Below, one piece after another: positions 28,461-38,090 of a DNA stretch of 64,000 nt. The stretch's first letter is position 1. Every line of letters starts with the position of its first letter. The position numbers and the translations under genes are program-made. Source of the DNA: Hymenobacter sp. BT188 (GTDB taxonomy: Bacteria > Bacteroidota > Bacteroidia > Cytophagales > Hymenobacteraceae); NCBI RefSeq assembly GCF_014333585.1, contig NZ_JACSCW010000003.1, positions 760,881 to 824,880 of the forward strand, given 5' to 3'. Under the pieces are notes generated by a model. That model saw only the letters and a list, made by a program, of their open reading frames with translations, searched no databases and was not told the DNA's origin.

Positions 28461-30314
28461 TCAATTTAGTGCTAATCGCTTCGTAACAACCTGCCCTTGA
28501 GGAAGTAAAAATCGCGCCATATATACACCAGAAGGCATATTTCGTAAATCAAGCACAAGCTGGTCAGCTTGTGCTTCCGGTTGTTCCCAAACAATTCGAC
28601 CCACAGCATCGAGCACCACCACGCGCAGATAGCGGCCCTGCACCCGCACCAGTCCAGCACTCGGATTAGGATAAACGCTGATGCTGGCAGCAAAGGCCGG
28701 ATTGGCACCAGCCGTAACCGTGCTACCCGCCATAACCGGCCGAATCAGGGGCGCACCCGCGGGTGTCGTTGAGGTTACTGTCCAGACGTTGGCCGCATTA
28801 GTCAGCAAGTAACCTTCCGGGGCTGTACTGTTCAGGTCAATGCCAAATGGGATAAAAAAGCCTAGTGACGCCTGACCATAGCCCACATAAAAAGTGCCGG
28901 TCACATTAACAGGCTGGGGAAAAGCAATATCAACGAATGCCTGACCAGCTGGCAAGTTGGCTGGAATAGTAAAGGTCTGAGAGGCTTTCGGTTCGGCCGT
29001 GGGCAACTTAGTTTGCGGGTCCTGGTCCCACACGTTCATGGTGATAACGCGGCTGACACCCGTTGGCGACGGATAGATACGCACGCTCCGCACCCGGTCG
29101 GGGCGGTTCAGGTCGAAGCGGTAGGCGAGATAGCTGGCGGGCCCCGTAGACAGCGCCGGCAAGCTTACGGTAGCTTCAGCTGAACCATCATCGTACGCGT
29201 AATAATCGGCTAGCTCCGTAACGCGCGAAATGGTGTCGTTTGATATAGTGAGCGGGTTGGTTTCGTTGGTTTGGATAGCAATGCGGTGCGTGATACGCTT
29301 AGCCTCCGGTGTATTCGGTAAGGGAGAAGTGCGTACATCGCCCGCAATTACGTCCTGCTGCTGCCTTGCTGATAATGACTTGTTTCCGGTTAAGAATGTA
29401 GCTCTTGGGCCAGTTGGTAGTACCTGCAAGGTGCCATTCCAAGCAATAGGCGTAGGAGCGGGGCCCACATCAAAATTATTGATGGTTGTAAACGTATTGG
29501 GGTTTAGCTCTCCTGCTGCATTGGCGTTAAACTGCTCTACGGGCATAGCCGCGAAGCGCCGCAGCAGGCTGGTGAGCGGAGCACTGGTGGCAATGTCGCG
29601 ATAGGAGTTATCGGTGGCAGAACGGCCCCGGTTCAGCAGGATGTAATCGAGGCTCCAAGCATCGCGGGTGTTGGCTAGGTTGCCCGTGGCCCGAAACCGA
29701 AACTGGAAAGCCGAATGCAGATATCGGGCCTGGTCGACGGCAATAAGCTGCTGCTGAAAATGGGTGCGCGCTCCTGTGCTCAGCTGTACCCACACTTGCT
29801 GCCACAGGCCTGTGTTGTCCAGCATTTCCAATTCCAGGCGCACAGGCTGGCTCCCCGTGTTGGCCTTAGGCGGACCCACAATACTACCCGATTGCCAGAA
29901 AAAGCTTAAATACACGCCACTAGCAGCCGAAAGCCCACTCAAGTCAATGGGCTGGGAGGTGAGCGTATCAGTATCGTTGTAAGCCGAAGAGCTACCATAA
30001 GGCTGCCCAGCAGCCGAAAGCCCGTCGAAGGTGACCACGCCCCTGGAGGGTGGCGCTACCGGAAAGCGGTTATTCACCAATGTGCCCCCGCCTGGCTCCC
30101 AAAACTGCGGGTTAGGTAACGCCTCGCCCTGGGGGGCAAAATCATCAAATAAAGGCAACATTACCGCCGTGCCGCGCCAGGCTACCGGAGGCGTACGAAT
30201 AGAAGACTGGCGGCTGGGATCAGCCTCAAGTGGCGTAACTCCTTGCGCCTGTCCAGTCAAAGGCACCAGCAAGCCAACCGTGAATAAGACTAGTAGAAGT
30301 TTCGGGTAGATCAT
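28461..30314 (-). CDS. T9SS type A sorting domain-containing secreted protein
   Basis: 617 residues from the ATG at 30314. Residues 1-23 form a signal peptide (ending TGQAQ). The body has jelly-roll-like strands (FDDFAPQG, VTFDGLSAAGQPYG and YLSFFWQSG), suggesting a carbohydrate- or adhesion-type module, and an FDLNRPDRVRSVRIYPSPTG segment. The last 75 residues are a type A T9SS sorting domain: ISVYPNPSAGLVRVQG, VVLDAVGRIVW and LPSG-like MPSGVYMARF. The PorSS machinery is not encoded in this window. Its substrate or ligand is unknown. It follows the PASTA gene on the same strand by about 70 bp. Confidence 0.85.
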   Translation of the reverse strand: MIYPKLLLVLFTVGLLVPLTGQAQGVTPLEADPSRQSSIRTPPVAWRGTAVMLPLFDDFAPQGEALPNPQFWEPGGGTLVNNRFPVAPPSRGVVTFDGLSAAGQPYGSSSAYNDTDTLTSQPIDLSGLSAASGVYLSFFWQSGSIVGPPKANTGSQPVRLELEMLDNTGLWQQVWVQLSTGARTHFQQQLIAVDQARYLHSAFQFRFRATGNLANTRDAWSLDYILLNRGRSATDNSYRDIATSAPLTSLLRRFAAMPVEQFNANAAGELNPNTFTTINNFDVGPAPTPIAWNGTLQVLPTGPRATFLTGNKSLSARQQQDVIAGDVRTSPLPNTPEAKRITHRIAIQTNETNPLTISNDTISRVTELADYYAYDDGSAEATVSLPALSTGPASYLAYRFDLNRPDRVRSVRIYPSPTGVSRVITMNVWDQDPQTKLPTAEPKASQTFTIPANLPAGQAFVDIAFPQPVNVTGTFYVGYGQASLGFFIPFGIDLNSTAPEGYLLTNAANVWTVTSTTPAGAPLIRPVMAGSTVTAGANPAFAASISVYPNPSAGLVRVQGRYLRVVVLDAVGRIVWEQPEAQADQLVLDLRNMPSGVYMARFLLPQGQVVTKRLALN

Positions 30315-30382
30315 AGACAGCAATTTACGCAAGGTAAACGGCTGCGGATCAGAGAAATTTTGCAAGAAGCGTCCAAAGCTTT

Positions 30383-31168
30383 TTACTGTACCGCCTTCAA
30401 CGGCTCGTTGCCTGCCACCCACAAATCGACCAGCTGGCCCATGCGAATGGTAGCACCAGGCGCAGCTACAGGGCGTTGCCTAACAATAGTGCCTTCTACC
30501 TGACCTTCCTCAGCAGCCTGATAAAAAATTTCGCCTACCTGCAAGCCCTGACCCACGAGTAAGGTAGAGGCCTCATCAGCAGGCATATTGATGACATTGG
30601 GCACCGGAAACTCCTGATTTCCCTGACCGTCGCCTACCACTAAATCTACGCGCGTGCCTTTGGCAATGGGTGAGCCTGGCGCTATTTCCTTGCCGTTCAC
30701 CAGTTGCTTCAATACCGAATTCTGAGCCAGATCGGGTACCTTTTGGATTTCGCCTACTACTAGGTCATAGCTCGCTAAAATCATCTGCGCATTCTTCACA
30801 GAGCCTTCCGTCAGCTTGGGCATTTTGATAACCGGCGGGTTTTTCATGCTCACCGAAATGTAGATCTTACGGCCTTCCTTTACCTGTTGCCCTGGGGCCG
30901 GATCTTGCGTGAGCACCGTGTAAGCGGGAATGCTAGGGCTATAACTGGAGTCGTCGACGAAGTAGCGCAGGTTGCGCTCGTCAAGGTAGTCTTCTAAGTC
31001 GCTTTGCCGCATGCCGGTCACCTTCGGTACCACGATGGTTTCGCCGTGATTGGTAGTCATGGGCAAATACACGAAGAAGAAGCCGAACAGCAGCAAGGCC
31101 ACCGCCAAGCCAATTACCACCAAGTGCTTTAGAACGTCGAGTGGGGTATCGGATTTAAGAAAAGCCAT
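30383..31168 (-). CDS. PASTA domain-containing membrane protein
   Basis: 261 residues from the ATG at 31168 (MAFLKSDTPLDVLKHLVVIG). A single membrane segment at about 13-35 is followed by three PASTA repeats, about 40-110, 112-190 and 192-258, each with a V.VP...M or VPNV..M.....A...L pattern. PASTA domains bind muropeptides or beta-lactam-like ligands, but there is no kinase or transpeptidase domain here. It lies directly downstream of the tandem Ddl gene, consistent with a peptidoglycan-related role. The exact role is unknown. Confidence 0.9.
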   Translation of the reverse strand: MAFLKSDTPLDVLKHLVVIGLAVALLLFGFFFVYLPMTTNHGETIVVPKVTGMRQSDLEDYLDERNLRYFVDDSSYSPSIPAYTVLTQDPAPGQQVKEGRKIYISVSMKNPPVIKMPKLTEGSVKNAQMILASYDLVVGEIQKVPDLAQNSVLKQLVNGKEIAPGSPIAKGTRVDLVVGDGQGNQEFPVPNVINMPADEASTLLVGQGLQVGEIFYQAAEEGQVEGTIVRQRPVAAPGATIRMGQLVDLWVAGNEPLKAVQ

Positions 31169-31224
31169 TGTGGTGTGCTGATGTGCTATGTTTTTAATGT
31201 GCTGACTTGAAAGCAGGGCGCAAA

Positions 31225-33975
31225 TTAGCTTTTCGCTTCTATCTCTAGCTTCCGCTGGCGCTCCTTGCCAAATTCCAGAATCCGGTCGATGAAATCGTAG
31301 GGCGTGTAGCCGTTCAGCGCCGTTTGGTGGAAAATGCAAGTAGCGGGTGTCATACCAGGTAACGAGTTCACCTCGATAATAATTACCTCTACGGCACCGG
31401 TTTCGCGCACCCGCACGAAGGCATCAATGCGGGCGTAACCCTGAATATTTAGCACCTCGGCTACGCGGCGCAACTCTTTCTTTACTTCCTCCGATATGCG
31501 CTGCCGCTCGGCAGGGTCGGGGGCGTAGCGAGCGGGTGTGATGTTCTGTCCTTCGCCGGCTAGGAACTTCTCTTCTAAGCTCAACACCTCGCCGGTAGCC
31601 AGAGCTTCGGACGCTTCGAACACCTCGATATTCAATGTGCCATCGGAGCGCCAGTGCGTGAGCAGGCCGCCGGTTACTTCGAGGAAGTGCTGGGCGCCGT
31701 CGCGGATAATCAGGGTTTCAACCAGGAAGGCATCCTTCTGCGGGAATTCCTCTTTAAAGCCAAGGTGCAGCGTGCGGGCCGCATCGGGCAGCAAGTCTTC
31801 TTGGTCGCGGAAGATGAGCTGGCTAAAAGCTTCCAGCTCCTGCCGGTTCTTGATTTTCTTCACAGCCGAAGAGCAGCCATCGTCGGCGGGCTTGGCGATG
31901 AAGGGGTAGTGAAACTGTGTTTCCAGTGAGCGGTAGAAGGTTTCGGCGTCGGCCTGCCACTCCAGGCGGTTGGCCATGCGGTGCTCAGCTACGCGCAAAC
32001 CAGCTTCGCGCAGGCGGCGGTTCGTCTCGAACTTGTTGATGGTAACGCTGCTCGATTCAACTCCGGAGCCATTGTAGGGCAAGCCAAATTGCTCTAGCTC
32101 TCTTTGCAAAGCGCCATCCTCGCCGGGCCGGCCGTGCAAGGCAATAAATACCTCATCGACCATCTGGGCCAACTCCTCGAAGGAAATACGCCGTGGTTGC
32201 GCCGTAGGCTGACCTGCGTAGGTGCCCGTAATAGCCTCGGCTTCGCGACGAATCTTGGCCAACACTGGGTGCAGCTCGTGGCCGGCTTCAGCGTACTCGA
32301 TTTTTTCGCGGATGTCGTCGGCGTTATCCTTAAGCATCACGTTGATAGGCAGCACATACAGTTTGTGCTCCTGCGCCGAGCCCGTCAGAAACACTGGGAT
32401 GGGCTCGTATTTTACCGAAGAGCTAAGCTTCTCGTAAATATTGCGTCCGCTCTCCACCGAAATGTGCCGCTCAGAAGAATAGCCCCCCATAATTACGGCG
32501 ACTTTGGTGCGCTGCCGTTCCTGCTGCTGGCGTGAGGCTACAGCCGCATCTAGCTGCGCTAAAATGCCCCCCAGCCGCACTGGCTGCATGCCTGCGCGGC
32601 GCCGCGCGGCCAGAGAGGTGCGAATTAGATACGTTAGAAACTGCGAAGGATTCAGACCAATTTCGGCGGCCTGATGGAAGAAGAAAGAGGCTGGCAACAT
32701 GCCCGACGTGGTGTTCGGGTCATTCAGGAAAAGGCTACCATCGGTGGCTTGAATGAAGCCGTCTAGGCGGGCGTAAACCTGAAAGCCGAACGTGCGGAAC
32801 ATTTCCTGGCAAGCCTCGCGGATTTCCTGAATCTTGTCTTCTGGCAGGTCGATGGGCGTGATTTTACGGCTCAAGCCGGGCAGGTACTTGGAGCGGTAAT
32901 CAAACATCTCCTCGCCCTTCACAATCTCGGTGGGGGGCAAAGCCAGCGGCTCACCATTTGGATCTTCTACTACGATGCACGAAAACTCGCGCCCCGCCAC
33001 GAAGCTCTCCACCAATACCTGCGACTCGCCATCGACATTGGTAAGCAACACCTGCTCAACGGTTTCAAATTGCTCATTAAGCGTGTGCAGCAGCTTCTCA
33101 GGATGATAAACGAGTTGCGGCTCCTGAGGCGTGGCAGCAACATCAGTTGCGCCTTGTTCACCTTTCACTTCCAGCACCACTGGCAGCCCGATGCCTTCCC
33201 GAATATCGGTGAGCTGCTGCAGCCACAGAAGCTTCTGCTCGTCGCTCTTGCCCTGCCACTTGCTGCGCGTCAGGGTTTTACGAAAAAGGCTGCGCTCGAC
33301 GGCAGCTACAAACTGGGAGGCATTTTTCTCCCGTAAAATCGAAACGCCAATGCTCGAACCCTGGCGCGGGGCTTTAAACACGAGCGGCAAGCCCAACTCG
33401 CGCACCAAGTACTCAAGCGTAGCTTCCGGATCAGCAGCGTCCCACTCTTCCGTGCTGATGATGCGGAAAGCAGGCGTGGGCCGGTTCAGGGCGTGCAGCA
33501 ATTTTTTCTGGGCAATCTTATTAATACCAAACGCGGAGGGCAAAATGCCGGAGCCGGAATACGGAATGCCGTACCACTCCAGCAAGCCCTGAATAGCGCC
33601 GTCTTCGCCGCCGGGTCCGTGCAAAGCGAGGAAAGCGAAGTCCATCAGTTCGCGCAGCTCATGCGGCTGCACGCGCCGGCCGACTTCGGCAATGATGCGG
33701 TCTTGTTCTTCCTGACTTAGCTCGCCCAGGCTTTCCAAGTACACCTGCAAACGGTGCTCGGAGGGCGGCAGGGCCGATACAGGAGGGAAAAAGTCCCGGA
33801 TGGTGCCTTTGTAGATGTAGTGCCAGTCGAGCAAAATGAAGTTGCCCCGGCTGTCCACGAAGATGGGCACGGCCTGAAACAAGCCTTTGTCCAGGTTATC
33901 GTACACAGTGCGGCCGCCCGCAAAGGATATTTCCCGCTCACGCGACGGGCCGCCGAAGAAGATGCCTATTTTCAT
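31225..33975 (-). CDS. Tandem D-alanine-D-alanine ligase (Ddl-Ddl fusion)
   Basis: 916 residues, about three times a normal Ddl. Two complete Ddl-like halves are present, roughly 1-480 and 490-916. Half 1 shows FFGGPSREREIS, LHGPGGEDGAIQGLLEWYGI, FKAPRQGSSIGVS and a C-terminal LNDPNTTSGM in place of the usual EVNTxPGM. Half 2 shows MGGYSSERHIS, LHGRPGEDGALQ, AKPADDGCSSAV and canonical IIEVNSLPGMTP. Both keep the D/E-x-N metal ligands. Ddl joins two D-alanines for peptidoglycan in the cytosol using ATP. The arrangement with a downstream PASTA gene recurs, as far as I recall, in Cytophagales. Whether both halves are active is unknown. Confidence 0.88.
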   Translation of the reverse strand: MKIGIFFGGPSREREISFAGGRTVYDNLDKGLFQAVPIFVDSRGNFILLDWHYIYKGTIRDFFPPVSALPPSEHRLQVYLESLGELSQEEQDRIIAEVGRRVQPHELRELMDFAFLALHGPGGEDGAIQGLLEWYGIPYSGSGILPSAFGINKIAQKKLLHALNRPTPAFRIISTEEWDAADPEATLEYLVRELGLPLVFKAPRQGSSIGVSILREKNASQFVAAVERSLFRKTLTRSKWQGKSDEQKLLWLQQLTDIREGIGLPVVLEVKGEQGATDVAATPQEPQLVYHPEKLLHTLNEQFETVEQVLLTNVDGESQVLVESFVAGREFSCIVVEDPNGEPLALPPTEIVKGEEMFDYRSKYLPGLSRKITPIDLPEDKIQEIREACQEMFRTFGFQVYARLDGFIQATDGSLFLNDPNTTSGMLPASFFFHQAAEIGLNPSQFLTYLIRTSLAARRRAGMQPVRLGGILAQLDAAVASRQQQERQRTKVAVIMGGYSSERHISVESGRNIYEKLSSSVKYEPIPVFLTGSAQEHKLYVLPINVMLKDNADDIREKIEYAEAGHELHPVLAKIRREAEAITGTYAGQPTAQPRRISFEELAQMVDEVFIALHGRPGEDGALQRELEQFGLPYNGSGVESSSVTINKFETNRRLREAGLRVAEHRMANRLEWQADAETFYRSLETQFHYPFIAKPADDGCSSAVKKIKNRQELEAFSQLIFRDQEDLLPDAARTLHLGFKEEFPQKDAFLVETLIIRDGAQHFLEVTGGLLTHWRSDGTLNIEVFEASEALATGEVLSLEEKFLAGEGQNITPARYAPDPAERQRISEEVKKELRRVAEVLNIQGYARIDAFVRVRETGAVEVIIIEVNSLPGMTPATCIFHQTALNGYTPYDFIDRILEFGKERQRKLEIEAKS

Positions 33976-33983
33976 ACGTAGCG

Positions 33984-34016
33984 CAAAGGTACGGGGAAAG
34001 TAGAACGGATGCGAAA
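33984..34016 (-). promoter_or_regulatory. Probable promoter of the Ddl-Ddl gene
   Basis: TACCTTTG on the minus strand (complement of 33984-33991) matches the -7 consensus TAnnTTTG. A partial -33 (TTTC, complement of 34013-34016) lies 21 bp upstream. The expected start is within a few bases of the ATG at 33975, so the mRNA may be almost leaderless. Confidence 0.45.
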
Positions 34017-34083
34017 CACGACCACGTCAAAGCTTCTACTACATTCGTCCCGTATAAGGCCTACCAAACCCTACAAACTACTC

Positions 34084-35280
34084 ATGCAAACCCTCGATCA
34101 GTACAACTTCGCCGGCAAAAGAGCCTTGGTGCGCGTCGATTTCAACGTGCCCCTCGACGACGAGCTGCACATCACCGACGACACCCGCATCCGGGCCGCC
34201 ACACCCACTATTCGCAAGATTTTGGCCGACGGTGGCAGTGTCATCCTGCTTTCCCACCTGGGCCGACCCAAAGGGGGTCCGGAAAAGAAATTCTCCCTGC
34301 AAAGCATCGTAGCTCGCTTGCAGGAGGAATACGGTACGCCGGTACTGTTTGCAAACGATGTGATGAGCCCCGACGCCGCTAAAATGGCCGCTGAGCTGCA
34401 ACCCGGCCAGATTCTGCTCTGCGAAAACGTGCGTTTCTACAAAGAAGAAGAAGCCGGTGATACTGCCTTCGCTGAGAAATTAGCTAAACTGGGGGATGTA
34501 TATGTGAATGACGCTTTCGGTGCCGCTCACCGCCGCCATGCTTCCACGGCCGTGGCCGCCCAGTATTTTGCCCCCCAAGACCGCGTTGCGGGCTACCTGA
34601 TGCAGAGCGAGCTGGAGAATGCCCACCGTGTGCTCACCAAAGCCGAGCGTCCGTTCACCGCCATTATGGGCGGGGCGAAGATTTCGGATAAGATCCAACT
34701 CATTGAGCAGTTGCTGGATAAAGTAGACAACCTGCTGATCGGCGGCGGCATGGCATATACCTTCGCCAAAGCGGAAGGCGGTAACATTGGCGGCTCCTTG
34801 CTGGAAGCCGACAAGCTCGATCTGGCCCTGCACCTGATTCAAAAAGCCAAGGAGAAAGGTGTAAACCTCGTGCTACCCACCGATTCGCTCATCGCCGACC
34901 GGTTCGCCAACGACGCCAACGTAGAAACGGCCCCAAATCACCACATTCCCAACGGCTGGATGGGCTTGGATATCGGTCCAGAGTCGCGCGAAAACTTCGC
35001 CAACATCATTCGCCAGTCCCGCACTATCCTTTGGAATGGCCCAATGGGTGTGTTTGAGATGTCAAACTTCTCGGCCGGTACTGAGTTCGTAGCCGCAGCT
35101 ATTGCTGATGCTACCGCCAACGGCGCCTTTAGCCTCATCGGCGGCGGCGACTCGGCCGCAGCCGTCAACCAGATGGGCTACGCCGACCGCGTGAGCTATA
35201 TTTCTACTGGCGGCGGCGCGCTGCTAGAATATATGGAGGGCAAAGAGCTGCCCGGTGTCGCCGCGCTGGAAGGACGATAG
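34084..35280 (+). CDS. pgk: Phosphoglycerate kinase
   Basis: 398 residues from the ATG at 34084 ([24 protein letters not shown]); the frame upstream to 34009 is not conserved. It has the family hallmarks [20 protein letters not shown], the ATP site [10 protein letters not shown], and GPMGVFEM in the nucleotide-binding half, with a [10 protein letters not shown] loop near the end. It catalyses 1,3-bisphosphoglycerate plus ADP to 3-phosphoglycerate plus ATP in glycolysis. It is monocistronic, with its own terminator. The length is standard. Confidence 0.97.
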   Translation: MQTLDQYNFAGKRALVRVDFNVPLDDELHITDDTRIRAATPTIRKILADGGSVILLSHLGRPKGGPEKKFSLQSIVARLQEEYGTPVLFANDVMSPDAAKMAAELQPGQILLCENVRFYKEEEAGDTAFAEKLAKLGDVYVNDAFGAAHRRHASTAVAAQYFAPQDRVAGYLMQSELENAHRVLTKAERPFTAIMGGAKISDKIQLIEQLLDKVDNLLIGGGMAYTFAKAEGGNIGGSLLEADKLDLALHLIQKAKEKGVNLVLPTDSLIADRFANDANVETAPNHHIPNGWMGLDIGPESRENFANIIRQSRTILWNGPMGVFEMSNFSAGTEFVAAAIADATANGAFSLIGGGDSAAAVNQMGYADRVSYISTGGGALLEYMEGKELPGVAALEGR

Positions 35281-35296
35281 TAACCTATCAATCAGC

Positions 35297-35344
35297 GACA
35301 CAAAAAAGCCCGCCAGAAGTGCTTCTGGCGGGCTTTTTTGTGTC
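35297..35344. terminator. Perfect 23-bp bidirectional terminator
   Basis: The arms 35297-35319 and 35322-35344 are perfect reverse complements, with an A6 and T6 in the stem, between convergent pgk and the gene ending at 35343. The last bases of that gene's stop lie in the second arm. Confidence 0.9.
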
Positions 35345-35966
35345 AATTAGCATAAGGCGCTTCCAGTTCTTGGCCCATACCCAGTAACGGCGAGTTATCC
35401 ATGCGGCCGGTGAGGCGGGTGGAGAGGGCGCGGGCTTCTTTATCGGTAAGAACTTCCAGCTTGTGCAACCAGCGCAGCCGCTGTAGCTGCGGCTCAATCA
35501 AGCCCAGCGGGTTAATACTGCCATAGTTCTCACGCAGGTAATCTTTGGTGCGCTGCTCCAGGGCTTCGGTGAAGGAGAAGAGGGCTTTGCGCTCATTGGG
35601 GCGGTCGGCCAGCACCACGCGGGCGTGGGTAGTGCTAAGGATAAAGTGATTCCACCAGTTGCGGTGGCCGTACCAATACAAGGCCACCAATCCCAAGCCG
35701 ACACCCAGCGCCACCAGCCCATACCATGACGCGGCCTGCTTGAGCGCGTATTGCGTACAAATTATCCAGGCATATAGTACGCTTAGCAGCTGCCACCGCG
35801 AAGGCAAGCTGCGCCGCCGCTCCACGCGCACAGGCAGCGCCTCCTCGTACGGCATCTCCACTTCCAGCGTAATCAATCCACGCCGGTCTTTCCGACAGAT
35901 ATATAGCCCGTGGGGGCGAAGAGCCAACTGCGTGGTTTGTGTCAGTTGACGTTGTTCAAGTAGCAT
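35343..35966 (-). CDS. Hypothetical membrane protein with two TM segments
   Basis: 207 residues from the ATG at 35966. A hydrophilic N-terminal part (about 60 residues) is followed by two closely spaced membrane helices, near residues 65-85 and 88-105 (YGLVALGVGLGLVALYWYG), and a cytosolic C-terminal domain of about 100 residues rich in Leu and Arg. It has no recognised domain; this general layout occurs in PH-like or YdbT-type membrane proteins, but I cannot assign one. It is upstream of nothing obvious and is probably transcribed alone. Confidence 0.65.
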   Translation of the reverse strand: MLLEQRQLTQTTQLALRPHGLYICRKDRRGLITLEVEMPYEEALPVRVERRRSLPSRWQLLSVLYAWIICTQYALKQAASWYGLVALGVGLGLVALYWYGHRNWWNHFILSTTHARVVLADRPNERKALFSFTEALEQRTKDYLRENYGSINPLGLIEPQLQRLRWLHKLEVLTDKEARALSTRLTGRMDNSPLLGMGQELEAPYAN

Positions 35967-36001
35967 AGAGTAAGAAAACAAGCAACGGTGCGCCTGCCGT
36001 T

Positions 36002-37249
36002 TTAACCGAAGGGCGAAGGGGTAAAGCAGAGCACAAAAATAGCCAGCATTACCCAGCCCAGCACCTTACGGCCCGCGCTCAGCGGGCTTTCGTCGGGGGC
36101 GGGTGGGTGATAAATGCCCATCACGCGGCCCAGTAGCAGTCCAAATACCAGCCAGCCCGGATTACCCTCGATGCCTAGCACCGCCAGACTCAGCGCCAAT
36201 TGTGCAGCCACTACGCCCAGCACCAGCATCAGCGCCCGACGCGGCGTAGGCACGGCCCGCCGGAATACCGTGAACAGATAAAGCAGATAAATCGGTCCGC
36301 CATAGAGCAACGAGTCATTTGAGCTATCAACTGTAAACAGCCCCAGACCGGCATAAAAGATAAATCCGATAAAGAGTATTGCCGATACTTGGTTAGCGCG
36401 CTGAAAACCCAGCAAACCGTACAAAATATGCCCCCCATCGAGCTGCCCAATCGGTAACAGGTTGAGGGCCGTAAAGAACAAAGCCAGCGAGCCCGCCAGC
36501 AGTACCGGGTAATGCATCAACTCATTGGGGTGGGGCAGCAGCGCCGGATCAGCCAGCCATGATTCCAGAAACTGATAAATCAGCGACTTACCCAGCACCA
36601 ATCCGCCGCCGTCAGCACCTTTGTACACATACTGCGCATAATCAGCGCCGTACACGCGGTATTCGGGATGCACCTGAAACAAATACTCCAGCGGAGGCAA
36701 ATGGGTGAAGCCGTACATCAGCACGGGTATGGCCACCAAAAAACCCGCCAGCGGTCCCGCCAGCCCGATATCAAAAAACTCTTTTCGGGAGAAAATCCGG
36801 TCTTTAATGCGAATGACCGCCCCAAATGTACCGATTGTATTAAAGAAGCCCGTAAAAAACGGAATGTAATAAGGTAGCGTCGCCCGTACTTTATAGTATC
36901 GCGCCGTGAAATAATGCCCAAACTCATGCACCGTGAGCACACCCAAAAACGGCAGCGAAAACCATAATCCATTCCGTATCTCAGTCTGCGAAAGCCACAC
37001 GCTAAGCGAACCAACCCGCGGGTCAAAAAAGGTACGGCCCGTCATCCACTCCGCCCCGGCCAGCGTGGTCGTTATGAGCGTGATGACGAACAGCAGCAAA
37101 TGCAGGGTATACACACGCCAGCGCGGCGTGGGCGGCCGGTAGGCGTTGAACTCGCCACGGTGACGACGAAAGTAGCCACGGTAGCGCGGCCGATGTACGT
37201 TATTATCGGGCTGTGGCGCCGGGGCGTCAGGTAGAGGGAGAGAAGGCAC
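36002..37249 (-). CDS. Site-2 protease family (M50) membrane metalloprotease
   Basis: 415 residues. The best start is the GTG at 37249, which lies inside the end of the HAD gene by 23 bp; the frame upstream (to 37354) is just that gene's other frame. Zinc ligands are H108/E109/H112 in TVHEFGHYFTARYY, with the second motif LLPIGQLDGGHILYG near residue 270. At least six membrane helices are predicted. Its preceding basic N-terminal tail (RPRYRGYFRRHRG) is cytosolic. S2P enzymes cut membrane-embedded regulators. The overlap with the HAD gene implies translational coupling. Confidence 0.9.
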   Translation of the reverse strand: MPSLPLPDAPAPQPDNNVHRPRYRGYFRRHRGEFNAYRPPTPRWRVYTLHLLLFVITLITTTLAGAEWMTGRTFFDPRVGSLSVWLSQTEIRNGLWFSLPFLGVLTVHEFGHYFTARYYKVRATLPYYIPFFTGFFNTIGTFGAVIRIKDRIFSRKEFFDIGLAGPLAGFLVAIPVLMYGFTHLPPLEYLFQVHPEYRVYGADYAQYVYKGADGGGLVLGKSLIYQFLESWLADPALLPHPNELMHYPVLLAGSLALFFTALNLLPIGQLDGGHILYGLLGFQRANQVSAILFIGFIFYAGLGLFTVDSSNDSLLYGGPIYLLYLFTVFRRAVPTPRRALMLVLGVVAAQLALSLAVLGIEGNPGWLVFGLLLGRVMGIYHPPAPDESPLSAGRKVLGWVMLAIFVLCFTPSPFG

Positions 37250-37895
37250 GGATAGCGGCGGGCAAGGCTTCAGTGAGCGTGAGCGGCGGGGCCAGGAAGA
37301 GCGTGTGCAAACCCAGGCGCTGCGCCGTTTCGATATGTTGAAAACTGTCTTCAATGAAAAGAGTTTCTTCGGCCTGCCAGTTCATTTCGCGCAGCACATG
37401 CTCAAAAATCTCTGGGCCGGGCTTACGTAACCCTATATCCTGGGAATAAAACACACGGTCCAGCACATCGGCAATGCCGTGCTCAAAGCCATACGCAACC
37501 TTGAGGCGCCGATTTACTTCCTCAATATGAATCACGTTGGTGTTGCTGAGCAGCGCCATCTGGTGGCCTTGCGCGTGCAGCTCGGTCAGCAGTGCCAGCC
37601 GGTCGGCGGGCACATCCAGCAGAATAGAATTCCAGGCTGCGTCCAGCTCCTCATCGGTGGCCGTAAGCTGGTAGCCAGTGCGCAAACCTTCCCGAAACTC
37701 GGCCGGCGTGATGCGCCCCGTTTCCAGCAAATCGAACAGCTCCGACTGGTTTTTTTGGTTGTACTCAATGGTGCTGCCCGCGCTGGTCAGGCGGCGCATG
37801 GCCTCAATCGGGCGCTGGTAATCGATATTAATAAGTACGCCTCCAAAGTCGAAAAGCAAGTTTGGCAGGCGGCGCGGAGTAGGGCTGGGGGGCAT
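37227..37895 (-). CDS. HAD-superfamily hydrolase (IA type phosphatase)
   Basis: 222 residues from the ATG at 37895. Motif I is LLFDFGGVLINID with nucleophile D16, motif II ALLSNTN, motif III GLRKPGPEIFE and motif IV LFIEDS. A helical cap lies between motifs I and II. The fold is the IA variant-3 group that includes sugar-phosphate and nucleotide phosphatases; the substrate is unknown. It ends 23 bp into the downstream S2P gene. The ATG sits inside an ATGCCCCCCAG stretch, one of the recurrent G6C/C6 motifs. Confidence 0.9.
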   Translation of the reverse strand: MPPSPTPRRLPNLLFDFGGVLINIDYQRPIEAMRRLTSAGSTIEYNQKNQSELFDLLETGRITPAEFREGLRTGYQLTATDEELDAAWNSILLDVPADRLALLTELHAQGHQMALLSNTNVIHIEEVNRRLKVAYGFEHGIADVLDRVFYSQDIGLRKPGPEIFEHVLREMNWQAEETLFIEDSFQHIETAQRLGLHTLFLAPPLTLTEALPAAIRAFSPST

Positions 37896-37978
37896 TTTTG
37901 AAGAATAGCGTTGCAAATTGACGGGCAAAAGTCGTAGTTTGCACCGCCGAAACCAACCTATACGGTTGCGAACGCGCC

Positions 37979-38052
37979 GGGCCCATAGCTCAATCGGTTA
38001 GAGCAACTGACTCATAATCAGTAGGTCCTTGGTTCGATTCCAAGTGGGCCCA
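37979..38052 (+). tRNA. tRNA with CAT anticodon (Met, or Ile2)
   Basis: The acceptor stem GGGCCCA/TGGGCCC pairs over 7 bp and the discriminator is A. The D arm AGCTCAATCGGTTAGAGC, anticodon stem ACTGA/TCAGT with loop CTCATAA (anticodon CAT) and T arm CTTGG-TTCGATT-CCAAG are intact. The absence of initiator-tRNA marks points to elongator Met or lysidine-modified Ile2, which I cannot separate by eye. CCA is not encoded. A -7-like TAGTTTG lies about 38 bp upstream of the tRNA. Confidence 0.93.
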
Positions 38053-38090
38053 CAAAAACCCTACTCACAGCTTGTGAGTAGGGTTTTTGT
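38053..38090 (+). terminator. Terminator of the CAT-anticodon tRNA
   Basis: A hairpin ACAAAAACCCTACTCACA pairs with TGTGAGTAGGGTTTTTGT directly after the tRNA, with a T5 tail. Confidence 0.85.
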
